DNA of 64,000 bases. It comes from Cryptomeria japonica (taxonomy: Eukaryota > Streptophyta > Pinopsida > Cupressales > Cupressaceae). Location of the stretch: NCBI RefSeq assembly GCF_030272615.1, contig NC_081411.1:830446160-830510159 (forward strand), given 5' to 3'. A model generated the notes under the pieces. That model did not search any database, was not told where the DNA came from, and worked only from the letters and a program-made list of their open reading frames with translations. The position numbers and the translations under genes were made by a program. Shown here in pieces: positions 24,110 through 34,359 of the stretch; positions within the stretch are counted from its first letter, which is position 1; each line of letters starts with the position of its first letter.

Positions 24110-25002
24110 TGATGCAGGAGCACCGGTCTAGTTCTTACAAGTTGGACACTTTTCGATGGAATTTCTTGAGAGTATGACATTTCTTCCAGTTTGAGTGTTT
24201 AGTGTTGTGTTCTTGGGTTTATTACCTTGTGTTCATGATCCTTGTCATATTCGAGCTTCATGGCATTTGGTTTTGTTCCTAGTGAGTTATTGATTCCGAT
24301 ATTGACCCAATTGATATGTTCTTACCGGTTAACCTAGCAGTATGTTGAATGAAGTTGGATTGGGTTGCAGTTGATCTCCGTGACTTGCAAATCATTGGAG
24401 ATGTTTCTTTGGGCCTTGACCAATATTTATGGAGGTCCATGCATCGTTTTAAACTTTTATGCTTTTGGAGATGTTTTTAGTGATTTGAGTCGACATGTTA
24501 TCATTGCACGTTTCATGAACTGGTTGGTCTTTGGGCTGACTTGATTGAGTTTCAATTACTTACGAATGGTATAAAAGGTGGTTTGTGAATAATTTAAGGT
24601 GTAGAAGTTAGAAGATAGAAGACAGAGTTTTGAGATTGAGCAAACATGTAGATCTGATGAGATTCTAATCCGGTTGGACTAAGGCTAGAAGGCTAAGGTT
24701 CGGATTAGGGTAGAATCGAAAAATTGTTCTCAGAAGCCAATATAATATGAGGATGATATGTGGATCTTGTAATTGTTTCATAAGAATTATTTGTATCCTA
24801 GACTGCGTTCCAACATATGGCATGTGTAATCCTTCAGACTATAATAAGGTTTATTCATGTTATTTAACGGTTATGTGTTTTGTGTTGTTACAGGTTGTTC
24901 TTGTTGTTTTGTTATCGGTTACTAGTATATCTTCCATGGTTTATGTGTTAAGCTGGAAGGTTGGGTTGTCCTTCATTGGATCTCCCTGCCTTGTCTGTGT
25001 CA
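24110..25002 (+). repeat. 3' LTR of the gypsy element
   Basis: 893 bp, starting TGATGCAGGAGCACC and ending GTCTGTGTCA. It is collinear with the 5' LTR and diverged by many substitutions and a few small indels, so the insertion is not recent. The end has lost the perfect GCATCA seen in the 5' LTR. ATTGG follows at 25003. Confidence 0.92.
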
Positions 25003-26290
25003 ATTGGTTAAGGTTTTTAAAAGAGATCTACTGACAGTAATCTTTATTTCTAAGTTGATTCAGATAAAATCTTAATCGTTGTAGCATATGCTAATGATGT
25101 AATATTTGGAGGAAATGATGGTATGTGTAGAAGGTTTGTTGGTGAGATGTAGAAGGAATTTGAGATGGCCATGATTGTTGTGTTGATTTTTTTCTTGGAA
25201 TGCAATTTAATCAAAATAGCAAAGGAATTTTCAATTCTCAGTCTAAATATGTCAAAGAGTTGTTGAAGAAGTTTGGGTTGGAGAATTATAAACCGGTTTG
25301 TACACCTATGAAGTCCTACCAAATGCAAGTTATCAAAGCATGATAAGTCTCCTAAGGTTGATGCAAGTAAGTATAGATCAATGATTGGAGGAATATTATA
25401 TCTGATTATAATCAGACCAGATATCATGTATTTTTATTTTTTAGTAGCTATATTTCAGTAAGAACCAAAAGAATCACATCTTATTATAGTGAAAAGGACT
25501 TTTAGATATTTAAAGGGAAAACAAGAGTTTAGATTGTGGTATCCTAGAGATTCGGATTTAATTTTGATAGCATATAGAGATGCAAATTAGGTAGGAAGTG
25601 TTGATGACAAAAAAAGTACAAGTAGTGGAGCATTTTTCCTTGGCTCGTGATTAGTTACTTGGTCAAGTAAGAAGTAGGATTTTGTGTCTCTATCCATCAC
25701 TAAAGATGAATATATTGTAGAATATTCATTCCATGCATAGGTACTTTGGATGAAACAAACTTTGAAGGATATCGGTGTATTGTTTGATGAACCTATCTCA
25801 ATTATGCACGATAACACCAATGCAATAAATATTTCTAAGAATTTGGTATAACATTCCAAAATAAAACATATATATATATTCAGTATCACTTTTTGAGGGG
25901 AAAGGTGTTGGATAATTAAGTAAGGCTTGATTATGTATCTACGAAAGAGAAAATTGTAGATATCTTCACAAAGGCATTGTGTAAGGTTACTTTTGAGTAT
26001 CTTTGGTAGAAGTTAGGGGTATTACCCCTTCCTAGCTCAAACTAATGTGTATTGGTCCAATAAATTGCATGATCATTCTTGTCTAGACTGATGCTTCGGG
26101 GATTCCTCTCAGGGGGAGTAGAGTAAGTTTCATAGGGGGAGATATGCATGCCTTTGTCCTTGATGTCAAAGGGGGAAACATGCAAAGAAAATGATGAGGC
26201 AAATAATGATGTAGAGAGACATGCACATAAATAATATAAGTGAGTTTTTTTGTTTGTTGTTGATGGATGTTTCCATCAGTGACAAAGGGG
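25003..26290 (+). pseudogene. Ty1/copia pol remnant, 3' part (RT end and RNase H)
   Basis: Continues the copia frame from 17430. It starts with the second ATTGG, then 'GF*KRSTDSNLYF', 'VAYANDVIFGG' (the catalytic YxDD position reads YAND, about 25085), 'FFLGMQF', 'QSKYVKELLKKFGLENYKPV', a decayed 'LKGK' and 'WSSKK' region, 'LWMKQTL' (about 25745) and the RNase H tail. Frameshifts and stops are frequent. Purine-rich stretches 'cagggggagtagag' and 'cataggggga' lie at about 26110-26140, and the true polypurine tract 'aaagggggggat' is at 26284-26295. Confidence 0.85.
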
Positions 26291-26295
26291 GGGAT

Positions 26296-27221
26296 TGTTG
26301 CAAATGTGATATTGATGATGTTGATATGATCGTCATGGTTGTCATTAATGTCAACAAATGATGTTATGAGTTGGTGATCTGGAATATGTTTCTCAAACTG
26401 TTTGGTGCTCTAAAAGTTATGCTCCAGATGATGTCTAGTGTTGACTAGTAATTGATAGTGTTGGTTGTTATCTATATTTCTCCATTTTCTGGATATGGTG
26501 TTGATTGCTTGGATTCATGTTTATCTTGGTTATTTATTTATTTTTTAAATTAAGAAGCATTATTTTGGTTCTGGTCCGATCTAGAATTGGAGACTATGTA
26601 ACGTGTTGATCTGATCAATGAAGTGTGTTGTGGTGTGGTCCACTTCTCATTCTTTTCCACCATGAGAATTCTTAGTGCAGATCTATTTTAAATTATGTTT
26701 AGCCAACTTGGAAGGTTATGTAGTTAGGAGGACAATATAAGTAAAGGATGACTACAATGAATGAGGTATGGAAGACATGCAAGATTGATGTTTGATGTGA
26801 GAAGTTGTGAAAAGTGTGTAGTGTATTGTTAGGTACCGAAGGCTATTTTGGCATTGCTATTTGTGGTAATTGTATCATAGTGGTGGATTTTATTTTTTTC
26901 TTTCTCTTCCAGTAGTGAGCCATCCTATAGTGAACATTTTGGTAGTGAGACACCTTTATGAAAATCAACTTAACTGGTGTCACCCTAACAAGTGTTATAT
27001 ATTGAGAACTAATGTTCTTCATGGTTTTTCCCTTCTAGAGATTTCCATGTCAGATCTGGTGTTCATTGTGTATGATTTCTTTGTGTATGTACATGCTTTC
27101 ATATTTACATCTACTCATAGTAAATAACTCATATGTTGGTTATTTCAGATCTATGAACGAATCAAAAAGTTTAATTGACAACTGATTCACCCCCCTCTTA
27201 CTCAAGTCTAGACATTCAACA
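26296..27221 (+). repeat. 3' LTR of the copia remnant
   Basis: Starts TGTTGCAAATGTG directly after the polypurine tract and ends 'cattcaaca' at 27221, giving TGTTG...CAACA termini and about 926 bp. The end region 'gattcacccccctctta' is typical of plant copia LTR ends. An alternative end at 27236 (also CAACA) cannot be excluded. No 5' LTR was found, so no age can be estimated. Confidence 0.75.
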
Positions 27222-28179
27222 CTTAAGACATCAACATAGGACTATGTTGACATCTTAAGGGGGGTATTGCATATTTCCCTCTTTGTACTATATTTTTGTA
27301 TATATTTTGCATGTCTTATACGGCATGTTTATTGTCAAAACTAGATAAAACGAAGTCTTATATGAGATGCTTCGTGCCTAAAACTAGATACAATACTTAT
27401 ATGTCCTATATGGGGTATACATTCTCAAAACTAGATAAAACAAAGTCTTATACAAGATGTTCCTAAAACTAGACATATATTTGTCTTATATGGGGGTACA
27501 CATTCTCAAAACCAGATCAACAAAGTCTTATACGAGATGTTCCTAAAACCAAACACATTCTTTCATTTCATGTCTTATACTTGATTTATTGCATACTCGA
27601 AACCAGACTAAACAAATTCTTGTACAAGATGCTTAACTCCTGAAACTAGGCAACAACATATGTGATGGGATGAGTGGAACTAGTAAAACATAGCTAGACT
27701 ATTCAGACAACCCTTATCCCCAACACAGATCACCTAGCATAACACAAATTGCTAGCTCACAACATCCATATCCTCTCTTTTCTCTTCCCCGTGAGCTAAT
27801 ATATTTTCTATTTGTGGATCATAGCTCATCATTTGGTGCATGCTCTTGATCTTTTTATGTGATTATTTGTGTTCTTGTAATGGCATTCCAAGAAGGATAT
27901 TAGTGGTTAAGACATTTTATTATTGAGTTCCCTTCAACTAGTTGACTTAGAGCCTTTTTGTGTTTTGTGTCTTTGTTTGCCTTTTTTGTCTTTATCTTCT
28001 TTTGTGTGTCCTTCCACAAGATTGTGTGAGTTAAGATCCTAAGATTGTGGGCTTGGTTACTTGAGATTAGTGATGTCTTATCTCCTTATGATCTTGTTCC
28101 TAATTTACCCTCTCTCTTATCCTTCTACTTTATGATGAGAATTTTCATGGGCTCATAATATAGTTAAAGTGGGGGCTAC
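27222..28179 (+). other. LTR-element debris with hairpin and minisatellite
   Basis: An 18-bp inverted repeat (CTTAAGACATCAACATAG and its near complement, 27222-27259, two mismatches) opens the region. A purine-rich 'cttaaggggggtat' overlaps its right arm. From about 27310 to 27660, a unit of about 60-100 bp containing 'aaaactagataaaac.aagtcttata' repeats four to five times. The rest is T-rich and has no gene. 'agtgggggctaca' ends it and looks like a polypurine tract before the next LTR-like block. Confidence 0.5.
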
Positions 28180-28757
28180 ATGTAGCATCATAAATTGTAA
28201 CTGGTCCAATTTACACCTCATGTTTGTGCTCTTACTTTAGCATGTCCTATCTCCATACCCTCTTGAAGTCTAGTTTGACCCTATTCTACAACTTTGATAT
28301 GAGGAAATAGGTGCAAGATCTATACTCAAAAAATTTGGCAGAGTTGATAGTAATGAACACACTCAACTTTTGAGGACAGAAAATTTAGAGGACTAGGGTG
28401 GATCTATGCTACTTGGTCTCGATAAATTAGGCCAAACTTCTATGAACAAGTTTTGAATCTATTTTTTTGCCCAGATCCTAGTCTATGGCTCTATGAGATA
28501 ACTATAGCATTTTGTATTCATTAATTTACTTCAATTATCTCTCATTTTGTCCTAATTTCACAATTACATTCCAAATTACACTAAGAAAGAGGATAACCAT
28601 TCCCAATCAAGGCGAATCCAATCAATATCTCAACTATTTTCTCATGTGGATTGAGGCAAGATCTATTAGATTCAACCCTCTTTAAATATTTTGGTTAATT
28701 TGGATTATTAGTGGTCTTAATTGGTAAAACCCTAAACCAAATTACACCATTACAACA
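28180..28757 (+). repeat. LTR-like block on the plus strand
   Basis: Starts TGTAGCATCATAAATTGTAA after a purine-rich stretch and ends 'accattacaaca'. The start matches the minus-strand starts of the blocks at 661-1563 and 1571-2448, although interiors are poorly alignable by eye. It may be the 3' LTR or solo LTR of an element whose body is lost. The right end is a guess. Confidence 0.35.
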
Positions 28758-28808
28758 TGTATACAAGTATATGTGCATATGTATATATACATGTATACAT
28801 ATATACAC

Positions 28809-28840
<32 letters not shown>

Positions 28841-28876
28841 GAATATACATGTGTGTGTGTGTGTGCATATATATAT
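28758..28876. repeat. TATG/TACA microsatellite
   Basis: A run of 'tatgtatg', 'tatacat' and 'tgtgtgtg' words directly to the left of the small element at 28877. It explains the alternating purine-pyrimidine pattern and holds no gene. Confidence 0.9.
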
Positions 28877-29792
28877 GACTTTAAGTCAAAAGAACACATA
28901 TGGGTTCATTAAACATAAAAAGTCGATTAGGGTTTTTGAATTAAAATAGCATACGAGGTTTTACACATATGCATTAAGGCTTGTAATTAGGCTTGGATGA
29001 TGGGGCTAAGGCTTGGGAGCTTCGTTTTCCTCCTTTCTACCATTTTTCTTCTTCCAATTTGGTTTCTCAACTTCCTCCTCAATCGGTTTACACAATATCA
29101 AGTGGGTATTTTTAAAACTACGATGATAATTTCACACGTTTTCTAAGATTCGAATCGAATTAACATATTAATTGTTAATTTTGTTTTAGTAATGTCTTCA
29201 TAGTTCTCGAAGACATATGTGTACCATTTTTTAAATAATATTAGACCTACTTGTCCAATTTTAAAATAATTTATATATTATTGTTTTATACTTTATTCTT
29301 TACACTTTCAAAAAAAAAATTGAATTTTTTATTATTTTGGTGCAAGTTATGTGACCTGCATGAACATGTATCTTATTTTCAAGATCCATCCACTCCAAAA
29401 AATCATAAAAATAATACTTTTAACAAAAAATACACAACTTCTAGTACCTCACTCTTAACTATATTTCTACCAAAGGGCGTTTCAAAATACTAAATGCAAC
29501 TATAATTTTTTTGACCTACACACCAAACACTATGTTATGTTTTGCTAAAAAAGAGAAGGAATACTTGAGTGTGTGGGAAAAATTTGACCCTCTTAATCTT
29601 ATCCATTTTTTAAAAACTTTAGTAGTTTAGAAATTACATTCAAAGTATTGCAACTCTTGTTTTTATGGTATCTTCAAATTTTAAGTGCACGAGTCTCAAA
29701 TTGCTCCTCCAAGTTCAAGTTTAGGTGATTTCAAAAAAAAAGAGTGGCCACTTATACTCCCCTTTTTGTTCACCATCTTGGTACACTTACCC
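28877..29792 (+). mobile_element. Possible internally deleted derivative of the composite transposon
   Basis: About 0.9 kb. Its left end, 'tttaagtcaaaagaacacat' then 'atgggtt', matches the transposase-side subterminal region of copy A at about 6917-6965, including 'cacatatgggtt' and 'aacataaaaag'. A second motif, 'catacgaggtttt', lies at about 28950. Its right end, 'caccatcttggtacac' (29771-29786), matches the gene-X-side terminus of copy A ('caccatcttggtgcac', 16054-16069), in the same relative orientation. The interior shares nothing recognisable with copies A or B and has no convincing gene, as expected for a non-autonomous derivative. It abuts the truncated terpene synthase exon at 29841. 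Confidence 0.45.
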
Positions 29793-29840
29793 TATTATGG
29801 CACATGCAACATTAGCATATTTATAATGTTAATTTGTAAG

Positions 29841-29975
29841 ATGAGAGGCTCCATGGAAAGATTGCCTCAGCTGTTTCTTGTTCTGTGGGTGGTCATCCTA
29901 AGTGTTCAGAAGGAGAGGCTATAAATGTCAATAGTACTAGACGATTAAATTTTTTTTATATAATTAGAGATGGTC
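29841..29975 (+). pseudogene. Terpene synthase last-exon fragment (copy 3)
   Basis: A short relic of the final exon. 'gatgagaggctccatggaaag' to 'tcagaaggagaggct' matches the last exon of the copy at 33638, and 'gtcaatagtactag' to 'gagatgg' matches its later part. About 115 bp between these blocks are deleted. The 3' flank (about 30005-30210) also matches the 3' flanks of the other two copies. All upstream exons are missing, and the small element ending at 29792 lies where they should be. Confidence 0.8.
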
Positions 29976-30807
29976 TATATAAAAAATTTCTATATAATTA
30001 CATCATCTACAAATCAAATTCTTTCTTTACCCTAGATTTTTGGTAAATTATAAACTTAAATGGTACCTATTGTAATAATGTTTTTGTTACTACAATTCAT
30101 CTATGCTTATTTAGATTGAATTGTAACTTATGTTTTAGATGAAGATGGCATGTTATATGGTTTTCATATCTATTTCAAGTATAAGTTTTATATATAAAAC
30201 AAGTGTTCTATGTCTCCAACCTTTATTCAAATTTGATTTTTTAAGAAAATTATTTGATTAACATTCTCATTTTAATTTTTATTTCAATATAATTGAAATA
30301 AATTGTACTCCACCTCAAAAAAATTATTGTACTTTATTTTTTTTGTGAAAATATTATTGGTTTGAATTTTTTGCCATACTCTTAGTTGTACGACTTCTAC
30401 TCACTTTATGCCTATAACCAATTGTAATTTTCTTATGAACCTACTTGCTATGTTTGGTTCTTTGTGGTCCCTTGTGTCCCCTATTTTATGTGGCAATGTC
30501 TTAAAGGGTTCTAGGCCTACATTACTTGGTAAATATTTTACTGCTATAGCTCATTAAGGTTCTTTTCCTCCTTTGAAGCATTGTAAGGATGCTTTGGGAG
30601 GCTCTACTACTTCCACACTAAAGAAATTTGTTTTGATGCGTGATCCTTTCCCCCTATTGTGGTTCTTGAGGAGGGAGTTCAAATAAATGAGGATTTTTTT
30701 TTTCCAAAAAAGGGCTGATATGTAGGTTTGATAGATTGTGGCCCTATCTTAAAGTGATTCAAACCACTTGATTTTTTAGTAGTGAAACAACAAATGGGAA
30801 AATACAG
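29976..30807 (+). other. 3' flank of copy 3 and unidentified coding-like relic
   Basis: The first 300 bp match the 3' flank of the other terpene synthase copies ('ttactacaattcatctatgc', 'gttatatggttttcatat'). From about 30440 to 30760 one plus frame reads smoothly, with 'SLVSPILCGNVLKGSRPTLL', 'PPLKHCKDALGGSTT' and 'GLIDCGP', before decaying. It looks like a relic of a retroelement protein, but I cannot name the family. It does not resemble the missing N-terminal terpene synthase exons. Confidence 0.45.
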
Positions 30808-33800
30808 ATGGTTGATGCACTGCAATGCCTCGGAATAGATCGATATTTTCAAGGCGAGATAAAAGCAGCTCTTGATTACGTTTACCAGTCTCTTTTAAGT
30901 TTCTCTTTTCAACTATTGTTTGCATTTAGATTTGTAATTTTTTATATATGTAAAATTATTATGGAAGCTTGAAAACATTAACCAGGAGAGTTATTTTGTG
31001 GGTACAGAGCTTGGAATGGAAGTGTGGGGATAGGATTGGGAAGTGAAAGTTCTACAATGGATATTAATGCCACAGCTTTAGGCCTCAGACTTCCTCAACT
31101 CAATCGTTATCATGTCTCTGCAGGTACCCAAATAAATAATAGTCTAGATGCTTTAAAATCTCTACTAGGTATATACGTGAAGCTATCAAACAATATATTT
31201 AAAAAATGTTTTTTCACCCTTATGATTTATGTGCGTGTATCAAATAGCTCAATACATTTTGAATACACCTTTTATTTCAACATTTGAAACAAGATTAATT
31301 TTTATTATTTTTATGTTATGGATGCTGAGAAGATACGTTGATGAATTTCAAGGACAATAATGGACAGTTCATTCTTTGTGGAGTAAACAATGATAAGCAT
31401 GGGAATAATATTAAGGAAGAGCATGTGATGAGAATTATGCTCAATCTTTTAAGAGTTTCGAGTGTGGCGTATCCTGGAGAAGTCCTTATGGAAGAGGCTA
31501 AAGTGTTTAGCACTGAGTATCTTAAAAAGTTATTAGAAAATTCTGGAGATACATATAAGAGAAGTTTTCTCAAAGAGGTAATAATTTCTTCTTAATATTA
31601 AATTATTTTATCATATATTTCAAATAGCCACCAAGACGCAAAGTAGAGAAAGACAAACTGGAATATGAATTTTAAGATTGTTTTTTTTTTCTTTCTAAAT
31701 TTTAGCTTGTTATTTTGTAGGTGGAATATGCCCTTGTATATGAATGGCCTCGTACCTTTACTAGATGGGAGGCATGGAATTTCATAGAAATCTATGAACT
31801 AGATAATCAAAGGTATAAGTAAAATATTATTGTTGTATCAAGATATTTTAAATCTTTTATAAATTAACTATAAGATTTTATTTTTTTCTTTAGGTTGAAG
31901 ACGAGGATTTTAGAGCTTGTGAAACTAGATTTCAATATTCTACAATTTCAGTACAAGTTGGAGATGAAAAAACTCTCAAGGTAATAAATCAAATAAATAA
32001 AGAGATACTCCAACGACACCACCACCACTTAACCAACATACTATGGGAAGAACCCCAGTGATTAATAGAAACTTAATTATACAAATTTGTAGTCAATTTT
32101 ATTCATTTATATTATATAAGCATTGATTTGATGAAAATTCAGATTATAATATGCAATTGGATCTTGACAAGTTATCAAATAATAAAACTTATTTTGTTTG
32201 AAGTTTATTTCGATTTTTAATCTTTTCCTATAAATCTTAATTTGCATGACAATTGGTGGGTAGGTTCTAGCATCTCCAAGCTAGTTGCAATAAGGGAGTG
32301 AACAATTGAATATCTCTTTTGAGAAGTTAGTTTAGCAGATGAACCGGAGCTTTCTAGTAGTAGACTTGCTCTGGCAAAAGCCACAACCGTCATCACAATC
32401 ATGGATGACATTTTCGATGACTATGCAACACCTGAGCAACTCGAATGTATTACAGAGGCCATTGCTCAAGGTTGGGATGTTTCTATTATAAAAGACATTC
32501 CAAGCAACCTCAAGACATGTATTGAATTTGTTTTCAAAACAGTTCTTGAATTGACAAGTGATGCTACTGAAAAGCAAGGGCGTGACATGATGCCTTTTGT
32601 TACAAAAGCAGTATGTATACTTCTTCAAGGCCTTTTTAATGTGCTTTATAACATACTATGTAGATTATATAGCAAAGTAATTATCAAACAAAATATTAGA
32701 TTTGGTAACAAAGTGGTGATAATTTAGAGCCATTAGACATAGTTTCTATAAATTTTTACAAATAATTAGATTTTATAGAAATGGAACCTTATGAAACTAA
32801 CAAAAAGAAAGCAAGGGTTGAGTAATAAGTACTAGTGGATATTTCCTAACTCTTATGATTCTGATGATTTTTAATAGAGTCAAGATACTCCTTAATTTAG
32901 ATGATTGATGGATACTAATATGATTAAATAGAGAACCAAAATAAAAATATCAACTTGCTAATGACTTAACCATATGGTATCCCAAACAAGCAACAACAAA
33001 CCTTATATTTAGAATGTTGTAATATATCTTTCGACACATCATCAAAATTTATTGAGGATTATTGTTAAAAATAATATATTATTACCAAACAAAACATTTC
33101 TTTATTATTTTTGTGCCCAATCTTGTACATAGATTCTAGACAATAATGACAAAAAAAATAATATTCATTTTTAGGCTTCAAGTCCATGTAAGAATTTATT
33201 TTGATCATATTTAAAAATAGAACTAACTATATAGATCTTGGAATAAAATTATCAAATAGTTCTAACGTGTATATATTGTATTGTGTTTTAGTGGGTAGAT
33301 TATGGAGAAGCTTGTTTTGAGCAAGCACGATGGAAAATAAATGGATATTTTCCAACCTTTAATGAGTACATGAAATTTGTTGACTAAAGTGTAGCATTTG
33401 GACCAATATTGTTACATACCGCCCTATTAACATCTCATATTTTATGTGATGATAATATTGAGAAGATATATCTTGATAGATCCAGATTCTACCAACTCAT
33501 GCGAGTGTGTATGCGGTTAATTGATGATATACATGATTTTGAGGTTTTGATTCTTTTCCCCTTTTTCATAGACATTAAATATAGATATAAATTTTATGAT
33601 ACATTTTAATATTAACAGAATTCTAATGTTAATGTAGGATGAGAGAATCCATGGAAAGACCGCTTCAGCTATTTCTTGTTATATGGGTGATCATCCTAAT
33701 TGTTCAGAAGGAGAGGCATTAGATCATATCATCAAACTCAATAATGAATCATTGAAGGAATTGGCAAAGGAATTTTTGAAACCAGACAATGTTTTGTTTG

Positions 33801-33934
33801 ATTGGGAGAAGATAGGCGTCAATAGTACTAGAGGAGTACAATTTTTCTATATATTTGGAGATGGCTTTACATATTGTCAAAAGGAGATCAGGAATCAAAT
33901 ATTTAAAGTTTTTGTTGATCCAATAGAAGTATAA
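30808..33934 (+). pseudogene. Terpene synthase pseudogene, copy 1 (gymnosperm TPS-d-like)
   Basis: Seven exons are recognisable: 30808-30888 (VDALQCLGIDRYF), 31008-31123 (GSVGIGLGSE...ALGLRL), 31333-31577 (NFKDNNGQF...FLKE), 31721-31812 (VEYALVYEWPR), 31894-31980 (LELVKLDFNILQFQYKLEMK), about 32225-32610 and 33292-33543, plus the last exon 33638-33934. The metal-binding DDIFD (DDxxD) is intact at 32404-32418. The second site reads DDIHDFE-DE across the 33543/33638 junction, with aspartate where Ser/Thr is usual. Class I terpene synthases ionise prenyl diphosphates in plastid or cytosol. Two stops at about 32302 and 32320 (CGA and TGG positions in copy 2), one at 33386, and missing N-terminal exons show it is dead. 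Most introns keep GT/AG. Confidence 0.9.
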
Positions 33935-34359
33935 AAAAGAAATCATTTTATTCATCTAAAAATAAAATGTTTTCTTTACTCTAGAATTCTAGTAAATTTC
34001 AAATTTAGATGATACTTCTAGGTTTACTCTAGTGTAATAATTTCTTTGTTACTACAATTCATCTATGCTTAGATTGAATTGCAACTTTATCCTTGATAGA
34101 GTTGATATGTTATATGGTTTTCATATACATGTTGTATAAGTTCACTATATTAAACAAGTGTTTTATGTATCTAAGCTTTATTCAAGTTTGATTATTTAAG
34201 AAAATTATTTGACTAGTGTTTGTCATTTTAATTTTTCTTTCACAATGCTATAATATAGTTAAAATATGTTGTACTCTTTATATATTTGGATGCTTAGTGA
34301 TTTTGTAGTGTGCATGTCTTTTGCAATGTCTAATTTGAAGGAAGACCACATTTCTTGAG
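33935..34359 (+). other. Intergenic part of the terpene synthase tandem unit
   Basis: No gene. It belongs to the roughly 3.55-kb duplicated unit, since parallel text occurs after copy 3 (about 30005-30330) and after copy 2 (37100-37205, continuing at 39474-39745). A 68-codon minus frame at 33749-33955 is the antisense shadow of the last exon. Confidence 0.7.

Larger units (their letters stand above)
17431..25002 (+). mobile_element. Ty3/gypsy chromovirus inserted in the copia remnant (7572 bp)
   Basis: A complete but decayed LTR retrotransposon: 5' LTR 17431-18317, tRNA-primed leader from 18318, gag, protease, reverse transcriptase, RNase H, integrase, chromodomain, a long 3' non-coding part and 3' LTR 24110-25002. 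Both LTRs begin TGATGCAGGAG. It is flanked by ATTGG duplications. The chromodomain places it among chromoviruses; the exact clade was not determined. It is unusual in holding a third LTR-like block at 22973-23749. Confidence 0.92.

Noticed and set aside
31321-31360. Shared frameshift at the start of terpene synthase exon 3 in both copies
   Set aside because: Moving the splice acceptor to just after 'gagaag' (31332 and 34796) puts the exon in frame in both copies, so no frameshift is needed.
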